This document shows positions 44,542-53,309 of a DNA stretch of 64,000 nucleotides, piece after piece. Position 1 is the stretch's first letter; each line of letters starts with the position of its first letter. The notes under the pieces are model-generated. The model saw nothing but the letters and a program-made list of their open reading frames with translations. It searched no databases and was not told the origin of the DNA. The stretch covers positions 124,001 through 188,000 of the forward strand of contig NZ_JXJP01000001.1 of the NCBI RefSeq assembly GCF_000826645.1, read 5' to 3'. This DNA comes from Psychroserpens mesophilus. Its GTDB lineage: Bacteria; Bacteroidota; Bacteroidia; Flavobacteriales; Flavobacteriaceae. The position numbers and the translations under genes were made by a program.

Positions 44542-45594
44542 ATGATTAAAACAGATATTCTTATTATTGGAGCTGGACCAACGGGCTTGTTTACCGTTTT
44601 TGAAGCAGGTTTACTAAAATTGAAATGTCATTTAATTGACGCGCTTCCACAACCAGGAGGCCAATGTTCAGAAATTTACCCTAAGAAGCCCATTTATGAT
44701 ATTCCAGCCTATCCTGAAATTCTAGCTGGTGATCTAACTGATAAATTATTAGAGCAATGCAAGCAATTTGAACCTGGTTTTACCCTTGGTGAACGTGCTG
44801 AAACTATTGATAAGCAAGACGATGGGTCGTTTATTGTGACCACAAATAAAGGTACAAAACATCAAGCGCCTGTCGTGGCAATAGCTGGTGGATTAGGTAG
44901 TTTTGAACCTCGCAAACCAATTATAGATAACATTGCAGATTACGAAGATAAAGGCATTGAATATATTATTAAAGATCCTGAATTTTATAGGGGAAAGAAA
45001 GTAATTATTGCTGGAGGAGGCGATTCTGCTTTAGATTGGAGTATTTTTTTAAGTGATGTTGCAAGTGAGGTGACTTTAATTCACAGACGAAATGAGTTTA
45101 GAGGCCATTTAGACTCCGTAGAAAAAGTACAAGAATTAAAGAACGCAGGTAAAATTGAATTGATTACTCCTGCTGAAGTTGTTGGTGTCGATGGACAAGG
45201 TAAAATAGAATCCATTGTTGTTAAACATGGTGCAAATACTTTCAAAAAAGCTTGTGATCATTTTGTACCACTTTTTGGATTATCACCAAAATTAGGACCT
45301 ATTGCAGATTGGGGATTAGAAATTGAAAAGAATGCGATAAAAGTAAATAATGCTTTAGATTACCAAACAAATATTCCTGGTATTTTTGCCATTGGAGATG
45401 TGAATACTTACCCTGGAAAATTGAAACTTATTCTCTGTGGTTTTCATGAGGCCACACTAATGTGTCAAGCGGCTTATCAAATTATTAATCCTGGAAAACG
45501 TTATGTGTTAAAATATACAACGGTTGCAGGTGTTGATGGATTCGATGGCACTCGAAAAGAAGCGCCTAAACAAGTTGTAAAAGCGATAGATTAA
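44542..45594 (+). CDS. Ferredoxin--NADP+ reductase, thioredoxin-reductase-like type
   Basis: 350 residues. FAD motif ILIIGAGPTGLFTVFEAG at 4-21, NAD(P) motif VIIAGGGDSALDWSIFL near 154-170, and C-terminal IFAIGDVNTYPGKLKLILCG then HEATLMCQAAY. It lacks the CxxC of thioredoxin reductases, which marks it as the ferredoxin/flavodoxin reductase type. It moves electrons between NADPH and ferredoxin; a 2Fe-2S ferredoxin gene lies 72 bases downstream, with a repeat between. Confidence 0.9.
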   Translation: MIKTDILIIGAGPTGLFTVFEAGLLKLKCHLIDALPQPGGQCSEIYPKKPIYDIPAYPEILAGDLTDKLLEQCKQFEPGFTLGERAETIDKQDDGSFIVTTNKGTKHQAPVVAIAGGLGSFEPRKPIIDNIADYEDKGIEYIIKDPEFYRGKKVIIAGGGDSALDWSIFLSDVASEVTLIHRRNEFRGHLDSVEKVQELKNAGKIELITPAEVVGVDGQGKIESIVVKHGANTFKKACDHFVPLFGLSPKLGPIADWGLEIEKNAIKVNNALDYQTNIPGIFAIGDVNTYPGKLKLILCGFHEATLMCQAAYQIINPGKRYVLKYTTVAGVDGFDGTRKEAPKQVVKAID

Positions 45595-45613
45595 CTTAAT
45601 AGTAGTTATGTTA

Positions 45614-45639
45614 CTTCGAGCACAGTCGAGAAGTCTCAT
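45614..45639 (+). repeat. Dispersed repeat, family B copy
   Basis: CTTCGAGCACAGTCGAGAAG then TCTCAT. Shares GTCGAGA.GTCTCAT with the copy in leuS. It lies between the ferredoxin reductase and ferredoxin genes, which are on the same strand. Confidence 0.72.
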
Positions 45640-45666
45640 AGTGTATATTAGCTATAGGAATTGAGT

Positions 45667-45999
45667 ATGGAACAAGACATAAACATAAAAATCACAGATA
45701 GAGATGGTGTCACTCACGAAGTTCTTGCACCTACAGATATGGCTATGAACCTTATGGAAGTAGTGCGTTCCTACGAATTAGCTCCTGAAGGTACTATAGG
45801 AATTTGTGGAGGAATGGCTATGTGTGCATCTTGTCAATGCTATGTCTTAAGTGACACTATATTACCAGAAATGCAAGATGACGAAGAGGCTATGCTCAGC
45901 GAAGCATTTTATGTCAAAGATAATTCTCGTTTGGGTTGCCAAATTCAAATTACTCCAGAGATGGAAGGTTTAGAAGTAGAATTAGCTCCTGAAAGTTAA
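45667..45999 (+). CDS. 2Fe-2S ferredoxin (adrenodoxin type)
   Basis: 110 residues from the ATG at 45667 (an upstream TTG at 45661 is less likely). Cluster ligands: C47, C53 and C56 in GICGGMAMCASC and C93 in RLGCQIQI, an adrenodoxin-like spacing. An extra Cys at about 58 follows. Likely partner of the reductase just upstream. Electron acceptor unknown; the Fe-S block suggests cluster assembly or biosynthetic redox chemistry. Confidence 0.92.
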   Translation: MEQDINIKITDRDGVTHEVLAPTDMAMNLMEVVRSYELAPEGTIGICGGMAMCASCQCYVLSDTILPEMQDDEEAMLSEAFYVKDNSRLGCQIQITPEMEGLEVELAPES

Positions 46000-46000
46000 T

Positions 46001-46897
46001 TTAGTCCGTTTTATAAGCTGCTAATTTTCGGGGACCTTCAAGTAAAACTCTAACAATTTTTAAAGTCCCGTCATCTGTCGTGGCGATTTGCCATTTTATG
46101 AGAGAAATCTCACCATTTTCAATTTCAATACCAGTAATGCTTCTGGGATGTACACAACTTCCATCGTTAAAAAACGCAATATCTCCAGGTTCTGGAAAAC
46201 GAGGTCGATGCGTATGACCAACTATAGTAATTAAGTTGTTGTTTTCAATAATCCATTTTTTGGTTCTACGTTCAACTTTTATCAATTCTTTATAATTTTT
46301 TGCCGGACTTGTAGGATCTGCAATACCCATAACATTTAATGGTTTCCATAGTACACGAACCATAAACCGACTCCATTTCCAAAACAAATAATTCCACCAG
46401 TCAGCCTGATGACCATGAGTTAAAAAGAGTTCTTGATCAGTTTCAGAATGCTTTAAAATAACACCTTCATGATACTGAATGCCACAAAACAAGTCTTCAT
46501 CATTTCCAGTTTTTGGATCAAAATAAGTAGATAAATGTTTGTCTACATATTTAGGATCACGATACACCATATCATGATTTCCCCAAATCATATGTAATCG
46601 ATCTTGCTCATGAAATAGTTTCATAAGCATATATACATTTTTATGCGCGTTTAGTATAGATTCAAAAGAAAGATTTTCCCAGAGTTCATCACCATCACCA
46701 AGTTCGCAGTAACTAAAACCTTCAGCGTAATAATGCTTTAAAGCATGAAAGTAGATATTTCGATTATTGGCAAAATCATCAGCAAAACTATTATCACCAC
46801 GATGACAATCACTAAATAACACAAATTTACTGGAATTGTTAAAGTAGACAACCTTAGCATTTTTGTAAGCACGATCTAATCTGTTTTTTGAAGACAT
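46001..46897 (-). CDS. Calcineurin-like metallophosphoesterase
   Basis: 298 residues. Full metal-ligand set: SDCHRGDNS (D30, H32), GDGDELWEN, WGNHDMVYRD, THGHQAD and GHTHRPRFPE. The family covers phosphatases, nucleases and the LpxH-like pyrophosphohydrolases of lipid A synthesis; which one applies is not decided. Cytosolic, no signal peptide. Convergent with the ferredoxin gene, whose stop is 1 base away. Confidence 0.85.
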   Translation of the reverse strand: MSSKNRLDRAYKNAKVVYFNNSSKFVLFSDCHRGDNSFADDFANNRNIYFHALKHYYAEGFSYCELGDGDELWENLSFESILNAHKNVYMLMKLFHEQDRLHMIWGNHDMVYRDPKYVDKHLSTYFDPKTGNDEDLFCGIQYHEGVILKHSETDQELFLTHGHQADWWNYLFWKWSRFMVRVLWKPLNVMGIADPTSPAKNYKELIKVERRTKKWIIENNNLITIVGHTHRPRFPEPGDIAFFNDGSCVHPRSITGIEIENGEISLIKWQIATTDDGTLKIVRVLLEGPRKLAAYKTD

Positions 46898-46946
46898 GAA
46901 TAAACTTTCAACTAAAATAAGGAGAAATTAGTCAATGCGATACCAG

Positions 46947-47660
46947 TTATTCAATTTTTTCAATAGCAATAGGGAGTATGCGTTCGACAAATTTTGTGTA
47001 AGCTAATTCAGAAGGATGCAAGTTATCTGATGCTATTAAATCAGTATCCATTAAACCTTGACGAGTAATGTCTGTAATGTATACATAGGTAATATCATTT
47101 TCATTGCAATAATTTTCTGCAAAGGTGTTGTAGCTATCAATTTCTGAAGTCGTTATTTCTGGATTGCCATTATTTTGACCAAAAGGCGTAAAGGCATAAT
47201 CTGGAATAGATACAACGATCAACTTGTTTTTGTCACCATTAGAAGCAGTAATGGCTTCTTCAACCAATTCTGGAAATTCAGTTTCGTACAGCGAAAAAGG
47301 CTTACTTTGGTATTGGTTATTTACACCAATTAATAAGGTGACCAGATCGTAGTCATTTTGTAAATTTTCATTAGCAATAGCTGTTTTCAAATTTGTAGTG
47401 GTCCAACCCGTTTGTGCTATGATTTTTAATTTGATGGTGTCTTGAACTTTAAATCGTAATTCCAGACTATCTTTCAATTGCTCGGGAAAACGACAGGTGT
47501 TGCAAACACTTTGGCCAATCGTATAACTATCTCCTAAACTTAAAACCTTAAAGGTTTTTGGTATATTGACTATAGCATCATTAATATTGTTTTCGTCAGT
47601 AGAAGAACAACTAATAAATGCTAATAGGCCTAAAAAGAAACTGAATTTTAGTGTTCGCAT
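46947..47660 (-). CDS. SGNH/GDSL hydrolase lipoprotein
   Basis: 237 residues. Lipobox AFISC (Cys18). Block I VLSLGDSYTIGQ with nucleophile S45, block III-type GVNNQY, and block V DNLHPSELAY with Asp and His near 212-215. A lipid-anchored esterase or lipase-like enzyme of the cell envelope; substrate unknown. Monocistronic. Confidence 0.88.
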   Translation of the reverse strand: MRTLKFSFFLGLLAFISCSSTDENNINDAIVNIPKTFKVLSLGDSYTIGQSVCNTCRFPEQLKDSLELRFKVQDTIKLKIIAQTGWTTTNLKTAIANENLQNDYDLVTLLIGVNNQYQSKPFSLYETEFPELVEEAITASNGDKNKLIVVSIPDYAFTPFGQNNGNPEITTSEIDSYNTFAENYCNENDITYVYITDITRQGLMDTDLIASDNLHPSELAYTKFVERILPIAIEKIE

Positions 47661-47690
47661 AGTTATAAAGGTACAATTTACAAATCATAA

Positions 47691-47720
47691 AAAATGCTTC
47701 CCAAACTTGAAAAGCATTTT
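47691..47720 (-). terminator. Terminator after the acyl-CoA dehydrogenase gene
   Basis: AAAATGCTT (47691-47699) pairs with AAGCATTTT (47712-47720); on the minus strand it ends in a T-rich run. Confidence 0.8.
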
Positions 47721-47783
47721 CGATAGTATTTATTGTTATTCAGATCGATTGCATCTGAGTGCCATAATAAAATGTCGCTTAGA

Positions 47784-48962
47784 CTATTTGAAAGCGTTTA
47801 GACCAGTAACATCTAAACCTGTAATTAATAAATGAATATCGTGTGTACCTTCATAAGTCACGACACTTTCAAGATTCATCATATGTCTCATGATGGAATA
47901 TTCGCCAGAAATCCCCATACCACCTAGCATTTGTCTGGCATCACGAGCGATTTTTAAAGCCATATCCACATTGTTGCGTTTCGCCATGGATATTTGTGCA
48001 GACGTTGCAGTCCCATTTTCACGCATTACACCCAATCTCCAAGCTAATAATTGCGCTTTGGTGATTTCAGTAATCATCTCAGCTAATTTCTTTTGTTGTA
48101 ATTGAAACTGACCAATAGGTTTTCCAAATTGCATACGTTCTTTACTATAACGTAAAGCAGTATCGTAGCAATCCATAGCAGCTCCAATTGCTCCCCAAGC
48201 AATACCAAAACGAGCAGAATCTAAGCACCCAAGTGGAGCACCAAGACCAGATTTGTTTGGTAATAAGTTTTCTTTAGGCACTTTTACATTATCAAAAATA
48301 AGTTCGCCGGTAGCGCTGGCACGAAGTGACCATTTGTTGTGTGTTTCTGGAGTTGAGAATCCTTCCATACCACGTTCTACAATCAATCCATGAATGCGTC
48401 CATCTTCATTTTTAGCCCAAACCACAGCAATCTGACAAAAAGGTGAATTCGAAATCCACATTTTAGCGCCATTTAAAAGATAATGATCTCCCATGTCTTT
48501 AAAGTTGGTAACCATACCTCCAGGATTACTACCATGATCTGGTTCTGTTAAACCGAAAGAACCAATCCATTCACCAGAAGCGAGTTTTGGTAAATACTTT
48601 TGACGTTGTGCTTCGTTACCATATTTCCAAATAGGGTACATAACCAATGACGATTGTACAGAAGCTGTACTTCTAACGCCTGAGTCACCACGCTCAATTT
48701 CCTGCATGATTAATCCATAAGAAATCTGGTCTAATCCAGCACCTCCATATTCCACTGGAATATATGGACCAAAAGCGCCTATTTCAGCCAATCCTCCAAT
48801 AATAGATTTAGGGAATTCAGCTTTTTGAGCAGCTTCTTCGATAATAGGTGAAACATCACGTTTCACCCAATCTCTAGCGGCATCACGTACTAATTTATGT
48901 TCTTCTGTAAGTAATTCGTCAAGATTGTAATAATCGGGTGCTTCGAATAAATCTGGTTTCAT
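47784..48962 (-). CDS. Acyl-CoA dehydrogenase, glutaryl-CoA dehydrogenase-like
   Basis: 392 residues. Motifs: FGLTEPDHGSNPGGM (FAD/substrate), WISNSPFCQIAVVWAKNEDG, and the C-terminal SVVTYEGTHDIHLLI carrying the catalytic Glu as in glutaryl-CoA dehydrogenase. It would oxidise glutaryl-CoA or a related acyl-CoA with electrons to ETF. The saccharopine dehydrogenase-like gene in this window could feed the same lysine route, but the genes are not linked. Confidence 0.9.
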   Translation of the reverse strand: MKPDLFEAPDYYNLDELLTEEHKLVRDAARDWVKRDVSPIIEEAAQKAEFPKSIIGGLAEIGAFGPYIPVEYGGAGLDQISYGLIMQEIERGDSGVRSTASVQSSLVMYPIWKYGNEAQRQKYLPKLASGEWIGSFGLTEPDHGSNPGGMVTNFKDMGDHYLLNGAKMWISNSPFCQIAVVWAKNEDGRIHGLIVERGMEGFSTPETHNKWSLRASATGELIFDNVKVPKENLLPNKSGLGAPLGCLDSARFGIAWGAIGAAMDCYDTALRYSKERMQFGKPIGQFQLQQKKLAEMITEITKAQLLAWRLGVMRENGTATSAQISMAKRNNVDMALKIARDARQMLGGMGISGEYSIMRHMMNLESVVTYEGTHDIHLLITGLDVTGLNAFK

Positions 48963-49071
48963 TTGATATTATTTTTTTCTTATAAAGGTCAAAATACTGT
49001 TGCCAAAGCTCGAGTCATTTTGCGACTAATTTTATTTGGATAACAAAAATAACGAAATCGTTGTCTTAAAA

Positions 49072-49785
49072 CTACATTTTCAAATAAAAATCCTTAGTCA
49101 GTTTAATGTAGTCATCTGTGTAATTGTGTCGATCAGTTTCAATAATTAATTCTGAAATTTCAGTTTCGTTTTCTAACAATGAAAATTCTAAAAGACTGCG
49201 TTTGATTTCTGAAGAAGGTGAGCCTTTAACTCTGGTAATTCGTTTTGGAAAAAGACCAACTTTAGAAGCTAATGATATAAATATAGTTTCCTCTGTAAAA
49301 GGAATGACGACTGAAAATGTGCCATTAGCAGATAGTAAAGTACCCACACTTTTTAATAGATGTTCAAAAGGCATCGCATCTTGAAAACGAGCTAAATCAC
49401 GTTGTGAATTTTCAGTTTTATAATTTTCAGCATAAAAAGGCGGATTACAAATAATCAAGTCGTAAGTATCATCAATTTCTTCAGTAAATTCTTCTAAAGA
49501 AGCGTGATAGCAGAACAATCGATCGTTCCAAGAAGAGTGTTCAAAATTATCGACACATTGCTCGTATGCCAAGTCGTCAATTTCGATGGCTTCAATAACT
49601 TGTGCATGACTTCGTTGTGCTAACATTAAGGATAAAATTCCGGTTCCTGCACCAATGTCTAAAATTGAAAATGGACTAGTTTCAATAGATGTCCAAGCAC
49701 CTAATAAAACACCATCTGTGCCAATTTTCATAGCACATTGATCTTGATGAACTGTAAATTGTTTGAATTGAAAGGGTTTATCCAT
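49072..49785 (-). CDS. tRNA1(Val) (adenine(37)-N6)-methyltransferase-like
   Basis: 237 residues. SAM-binding ILDIGAGTGILSLMLAQ and target-base motif LIICNPPFYAEN (NPPF) are the N6-adenine methyltransferase signature; FQFKQFTVHQDQCAMKIGTD is the YfiC/TrmN6 N terminus. It methylates A37 of tRNA-Val1. A family A hairpin repeat ends 6 bases before the ATG. It lies downstream of rpsP and rimM on the same strand. Confidence 0.9.
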   Translation of the reverse strand: MDKPFQFKQFTVHQDQCAMKIGTDGVLLGAWTSIETSPFSILDIGAGTGILSLMLAQRSHAQVIEAIEIDDLAYEQCVDNFEHSSWNDRLFCYHASLEEFTEEIDDTYDLIICNPPFYAENYKTENSQRDLARFQDAMPFEHLLKSVGTLLSANGTFSVVIPFTEETIFISLASKVGLFPKRITRVKGSPSSEIKRSLLEFSLLENETEISELIIETDRHNYTDDYIKLTKDFYLKM

Positions 49786-49788
49786 ATT

Positions 49789-49819
49789 GTCATCCTGAAC
49801 TTATTTCAGGATCTCATTA
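49789..49819 (-). repeat. Dispersed repeat, family A (best hairpin) in the methyltransferase leader
   Basis: Perfect 8-bp stem ATCCTGAA/TTCAGGAT (49792-49799 with 49805-49812) with CTTAT loop, flanked by TGTC and CTCATT. It lies directly before the methyltransferase start. Confidence 0.8.
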
Positions 49820-49838
49820 TTTATTGGAAATGTATTAA

Positions 49839-50369
49839 CTAATTTTCAAGGTAAAGATCAATCAAACCTTCAGGAGTGTTAACAAAAATAGTTTTGTTTT
49901 CCTTATCAACTTTAGAAATAAACTCATCATTCATTGGGATTAAGATTTCAATGCCATCTCTATCGATTTCGAATAACGATTGCGCAGTAGAATCATTTAC
50001 TGATTTGACTATGCCAACATGACCGAAATTCCTGTCCTCCACTTTAAAGCCAATAATTTCATGGAAATAAAATTTGTCGTCATCTAATTTTGGTAAAAAC
50101 GCTAGAGGTAAGTATAAATTACTTTTTATAAGTGCATCAGCATCTTCCTCAGTATCGACGTCTTCAAATTTAATACGTAATAATTCAGATTTATGCAATT
50201 GAGACGACTCGATAAAAAAAGGGACAAGATTATTACGTACTTCTACAAAAACAGAATCCATGTTTTCATAAAGTTCGGGTTCGTCTGTATCCAATTTGAC
50301 TAATAACTCACCTTTAAAGCTGTATTTTTTGACAATCTTACCGAGAAAGAAGCATTCTTGTTTATTCAT
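49839..50369 (-). CDS. rimM: Ribosome maturation factor RimM
   Basis: 176 residues from the ATG at 50369 (MNKQECFFLGKIVKKYSFKG); a GTG six codons upstream is less typical. N-terminal RimM beta-barrel (LGKIVKKYSFKGELLVKLDT) and C-terminal PRC-barrel-like domain (GFKVEDRNFGHVGIVKSVND, ILIPMNDEFI). It binds S19 and assists 30S assembly. Downstream of rpsP with a terminator in between. Confidence 0.93.
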   Translation of the reverse strand: MNKQECFFLGKIVKKYSFKGELLVKLDTDEPELYENMDSVFVEVRNNLVPFFIESSQLHKSELLRIKFEDVDTEEDADALIKSNLYLPLAFLPKLDDDKFYFHEIIGFKVEDRNFGHVGIVKSVNDSTAQSLFEIDRDGIEILIPMNDEFISKVDKENKTIFVNTPEGLIDLYLEN

Positions 50370-50463
50370 AATAGTTGCTGTTATCACTTGGATCGCAGTT
50401 CAAATGTCATCAGAAAGTTAAAATGCTCCTGCTGCGATTTTTATGACATAATGTTACATAAAA

Positions 50464-50490
50464 AAACTCCGACACATTGTATCGGAGTTT
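50464..50490 (-). terminator. Terminator/attenuator between rpsP and rimM
   Basis: A 9-bp stem AAACTCCGA/TCGGAGTTT (50464-50472 with 50482-50490); on the minus strand it ends in seven T. It would end or attenuate the rpsP transcript before rimM. Confidence 0.85.
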
Positions 50491-50511
50491 AAAAGTATAA
50501 AAAATAAATTT

Positions 50512-51033
50512 CTATTCTTCTTCGTTTGAAGCAGTAGCATCTTCACCTTCGGCTTGCGCTTCTTCAGTTGCTTCTTCTTCAACTACAGGAGCTGCAGCTG
50601 CTATTCTTGCTTCATTAACTGCTTTCTCAGCGGCTAAGGCGTCAGCTTTTGCTTTTGCTTCAGCTTGAGATAAACCAGCTTCTTTGGCTTCTACTTTAGC
50701 TGCTTTTTCGTCTAACCAAGCATTGAATTTTGCTTCAGCTTGTTCTTCGGTTAAAGCACCTTTAGCAATACCACCTGCAAGATGATTTTTAAGCAAAGCA
50801 CCCTTGTAAGATAAAATTGCTCTGGCTGTATCGGTTGGTTGTGCACCATTTTGTAACCATTGTACAGCACCATCAACATTTAATTCTACTGTTGCTGGAT
50901 TTGTGTTTGGATTGTAAGCACCTAATTTTTCTAAGTATTTACCATCTCTCTTTGATCTCGCATCTGCTGCTACGATCCAGTAATAAGGTTTTCCTTTTTT
51001 ACCGTGTCTTTGTAATCTAATTTTAACTGACAT
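50512..51033 (-). CDS. rpsP: 30S ribosomal protein S16 with long C-terminal extension
   Basis: 173 residues against about 80-90 in most bacteria. Residues 1-85 are S16 (KIRLQRHGKKGKPYYWIVAA, RDGKYLEKLGAYNPNTNP, ALLKNHLAGG). The rest is Ala/Glu-rich (KAKADALAAEKAVNEARIAA) and ends acidic. The extension is a Bacteroidota trait. A -7 element lies at 51081-51088 on this strand and a small hairpin is in the leader. Confidence 0.95.
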   Translation of the reverse strand: MSVKIRLQRHGKKGKPYYWIVAADARSKRDGKYLEKLGAYNPNTNPATVELNVDGAVQWLQNGAQPTDTARAILSYKGALLKNHLAGGIAKGALTEEQAEAKFNAWLDEKAAKVEAKEAGLSQAEAKAKADALAAEKAVNEARIAAAAPVVEEEATEEAQAEGEDATASNEEE

Positions 51034-51048
51034 ATGTAATTAATTAGT

Positions 51049-51063
51049 GAGGTTCGCGACCTC
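51049..51063 (-). promoter_or_regulatory. Hairpin in the rpsP leader
   Basis: GAGGT (51049-51053) and ACCTC (51059-51063) flank TCGCG, in the 5' untranslated region 16 bases before the ATG. It may influence initiation or act as an autoregulatory site; no proof. Confidence 0.35.
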
Positions 51064-51080
51064 TATTATTAATGAGAGCG

Positions 51081-51088
51081 CAAAGATA
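51081..51088 (-). promoter_or_regulatory. -7 promoter element of rpsP
   Basis: TATCTTTG on the minus strand (CAAAGATA on plus), 47 bases before the rpsP start. Confidence 0.6.
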
Positions 51089-51226
51089 ATACAATTATTT
51101 AATTTAGAACATTTTATTTGAAATTAAGTAATATTGAAATTTTATTATACTTTTGGAAGTTCTAAAACGTTATATTTACCCAAAAATGCGCCTCATTTTT
51201 ATTTAGAGGAAGAAAAATTAAAACCA

Positions 51227-52648
51227 ATGAAAAGACTAGCTATACTTCTCATAACAGTATTAACCTTTGCAAGTTGTGGTGATGAAGTTGAATTCAATTC
51301 TCCTTCAATACAAGGGAATAAAGACTATGTACTCTGGAAAGCAGAATTTTTTAATGCTGATATAGATACCAATGGATTCTTAACCATTACTGGAGGGAAT
51401 AATGTTGAAACACTAATCCTAAAGATTCCTTCAGTTGCAGTTGGAAGTTATACATTGGGAGATGTCGATTCAATGGAAGCTCGTTTTATTGGAGCTGACG
51501 GAACCGTATATTCCACTAATAATAGACCAGATCAAAGCCTTACGATTTATCCTGAATACGGAGAAATAAATCTAGATGAGATAATGAATAATACGTTTAC
51601 CGGAACATTTCGCTTTAATGCTTATGATGAAGACGGATTACGTGTGGTTAATTTTAGTGGTACTACAGAAAATGATCCTATTAATGGAGGGATATTTTAT
51701 AGAGTACCTCTAACGTCAGGTAGTATTCCTTCTGTTGTGATTACTTGTGATGATGCAGAAGAACAAGCTGATTTAGCTCAAGCAGCTTTCGATGCAACAA
51801 CATCAGTAGATTTAACTTACATAAGTAGTGCTGATTACATGGCTGCTTGTCAGATACTTTCACAAGCTTTAGAAACACAAAGAACGTATTGTGGTGATAT
51901 TGATGGTGTATTGCAATCTAAAATAGACAGTTTAAACGATTGTGTTTTTCCATGTGACATTGCAGAAGCAAACAAAGCTACGGCTGAGGCTGCTGAAGAA
52001 AATGCTACTATCGGAAATTATGTTCAAGCTTGTTTAGATTATCAACTGTATTTACAGGAACAAATAGATTTTTGTGGTGATCCTGACGGAAGCTTACAAT
52101 TAGAGTTAGATGAATTGAATTGTGCTGATGATGATGGCGATGGTGTACCAAATGCTTTTGAAGATTTTGATGGTGATGGTATGTTTGATGATGATGATAC
52201 CGATATGGATGGAATACCTAACTACTTAGACGATGATGATGATGGCGATGGTGTTTTAACAATTAATGAGGCTAAGGATGTCGATGGAAACCCAATTGAT
52301 ACTGATGGCGATGGTGATGTTGATTATTTAGATACAGATGACGATGGTGATGGTGTTTTAACTCAAAATGAATCAGGAGATACTGATGGTGATGGCATAC
52401 CAAATTATATCGATGCAGATGATGATGGCGATTCTATTTTAACTGCTTTTGAGGATCTTAATTCTGATGGTAATCCTAATAATGATGATACTGATATGGA
52501 TGGAACGCCTAATTATTTAGACGATGATGATGATGGTGATGGTCTGTTAACGATTAATGAAAATCCAGATCCTAACATGGATGGTAATCCATCTGATGCA
52601 GTAGATACAGATATGGATACTATTCCAGACTATTTAGATAATATATAA
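51227..52648 (+). CDS. Lipoprotein with Asp-rich TSP3-like calcium-binding repeats
   Basis: 473 residues from the ATG at 51227; an upstream TTG at 51134 would read through a -7 box (TACTTTTG) and is rejected. Lipobox TFASC (Cys17). The N-terminal half has a beta domain (FNADIDTNGFLTITGG) and two Cys-containing helical repeats (DLAQAAFDATTSVDLTYIS; CQILSQALETQ and CLDYQLYLQEQ). The last 170 residues are Asp-rich repeats (DGDGVPN, DTDMDGIPNYLDDDDDGDGV) that resemble thrombospondin type 3 and probably bind calcium. Surface role unknown. Confidence 0.82.
   Translation: MKRLAILLITVLTFASCGDEVEFNSPSIQGNKDYVLWKAEFFNADIDTNGFLTITGGNNVETLILKIPSVAVGSYTLGDVDSMEARFIGADGTVYSTNNRPDQSLTIYPEYGEINLDEIMNNTFTGTFRFNAYDEDGLRVVNFSGTTENDPINGGIFYRVPLTSGSIPSVVITCDDAEEQADLAQAAFDATTSVDLTYISSADYMAACQILSQALETQRTYCGDIDGVLQSKIDSLNDCVFPCDIAEANKATAEAAEENATIGNYVQACLDYQLYLQEQIDFCGDPDGSLQLELDELNCADDDGDGVPNAFEDFDGDGMFDDDDTDMDGIPNYLDDDDDGDGVLTINEAKDVDGNPIDTDGDGDVDYLDTDDDGDGVLTQNESGDTDGDGIPNYIDADDDGDSILTAFEDLNSDGNPNNDDTDMDGTPNYLDDDDDGDGLLTINENPDPNMDGNPSDAVDTDMDTIPDYLDNI
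52126..52645 (+). repeat. Asp-rich coding repeat block (TSP3-like)
   Basis: About eight degenerate units of GAT/GAC-rich codons encoding DxDxDG-type loops with recurring PNYLDDDDDGDG. Lies in the C-terminal part of the lipoprotein gene. Confidence 0.8.
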
Positions 52649-52673
52649 GTATTAATACTCTTTCATATAACCG

Positions 52674-52699
52674 AAAAGCAGCCTTATGGCTGCTTTTTT
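52674..52699 (+). terminator. Terminator after the Asp-rich lipoprotein gene
   Basis: A 10-bp perfect stem AAAAGCAGCC/GGCTGCTTTT with a TTAT loop and a T run. Confidence 0.92.
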
Positions 52700-52838
52700 G
52701 TTAAATACTCATAAGTCTTTGTTAAACATGTTAAATTGTTTGATTTTTCCTACAGTATAAGTTATACTATATGTAGTTGGATGTTAAACAATGCGCATCC
52801 TTAAAGAAAGTATTGAAATTTAAAAATGTAATCGACAA

Positions 52839-53288
52839 ATGAAGTATTCAGAAGAAATTTCAAACAAATTAAACGAATTATTAGTAAAAAATTATGATGC
52901 CGAGAAAGGGTATTTAAATGCGATTGATAATGTGGAAAGTGATCGATTAAAAATGTTCTTTAAAAGACGAGCATCCGAGCGAAGTGAATTTGCAAAAGAG
53001 TTGAGAACCGAAATATTACAGTATGGAGAAATTCCAGAAGATTCAGGAAGTTTTAAAGGAACTATGCATCGAAACTGGATGTCACTGAAATCTACGTTCA
53101 GTTCTAACAACGAAGAAGCTATTCTTGAAGAAGCTATTCGAGGTGAGGAAGCAAGCTTAGAAGAATACAATGAACTCATGAAGGAACGTAATTTACCGCC
53201 AAGTATAGATAGTTTGCTGGTAAAACATAAAAATTCTATCCAAGCCGCAATAAATACCGAGAAAGTTCATGAAGAATTAGTATCGTAA
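52839..53288 (+). CDS. DUF2383 four-helix-bundle protein (PA2169-like)
   Basis: 149 residues, all-helical and rich in Glu and Lys. It has ELLVKNYDAEKGYLNAIDNV and FFKRRASERSEFAKEL, then EEAILEEAIRGEEASLEEYN, the ferritin-like DUF2383 pattern. Members are often stress-linked but no activity is established. Ends at a strong terminator. Monocistronic. Confidence 0.82.
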   Translation: MKYSEEISNKLNELLVKNYDAEKGYLNAIDNVESDRLKMFFKRRASERSEFAKELRTEILQYGEIPEDSGSFKGTMHRNWMSLKSTFSSNNEEAILEEAIRGEEASLEEYNELMKERNLPPSIDSLLVKHKNSIQAAINTEKVHEELVS

Positions 53289-53309
53289 TTTAAGCCAGTT
53301 CAATAGTAT

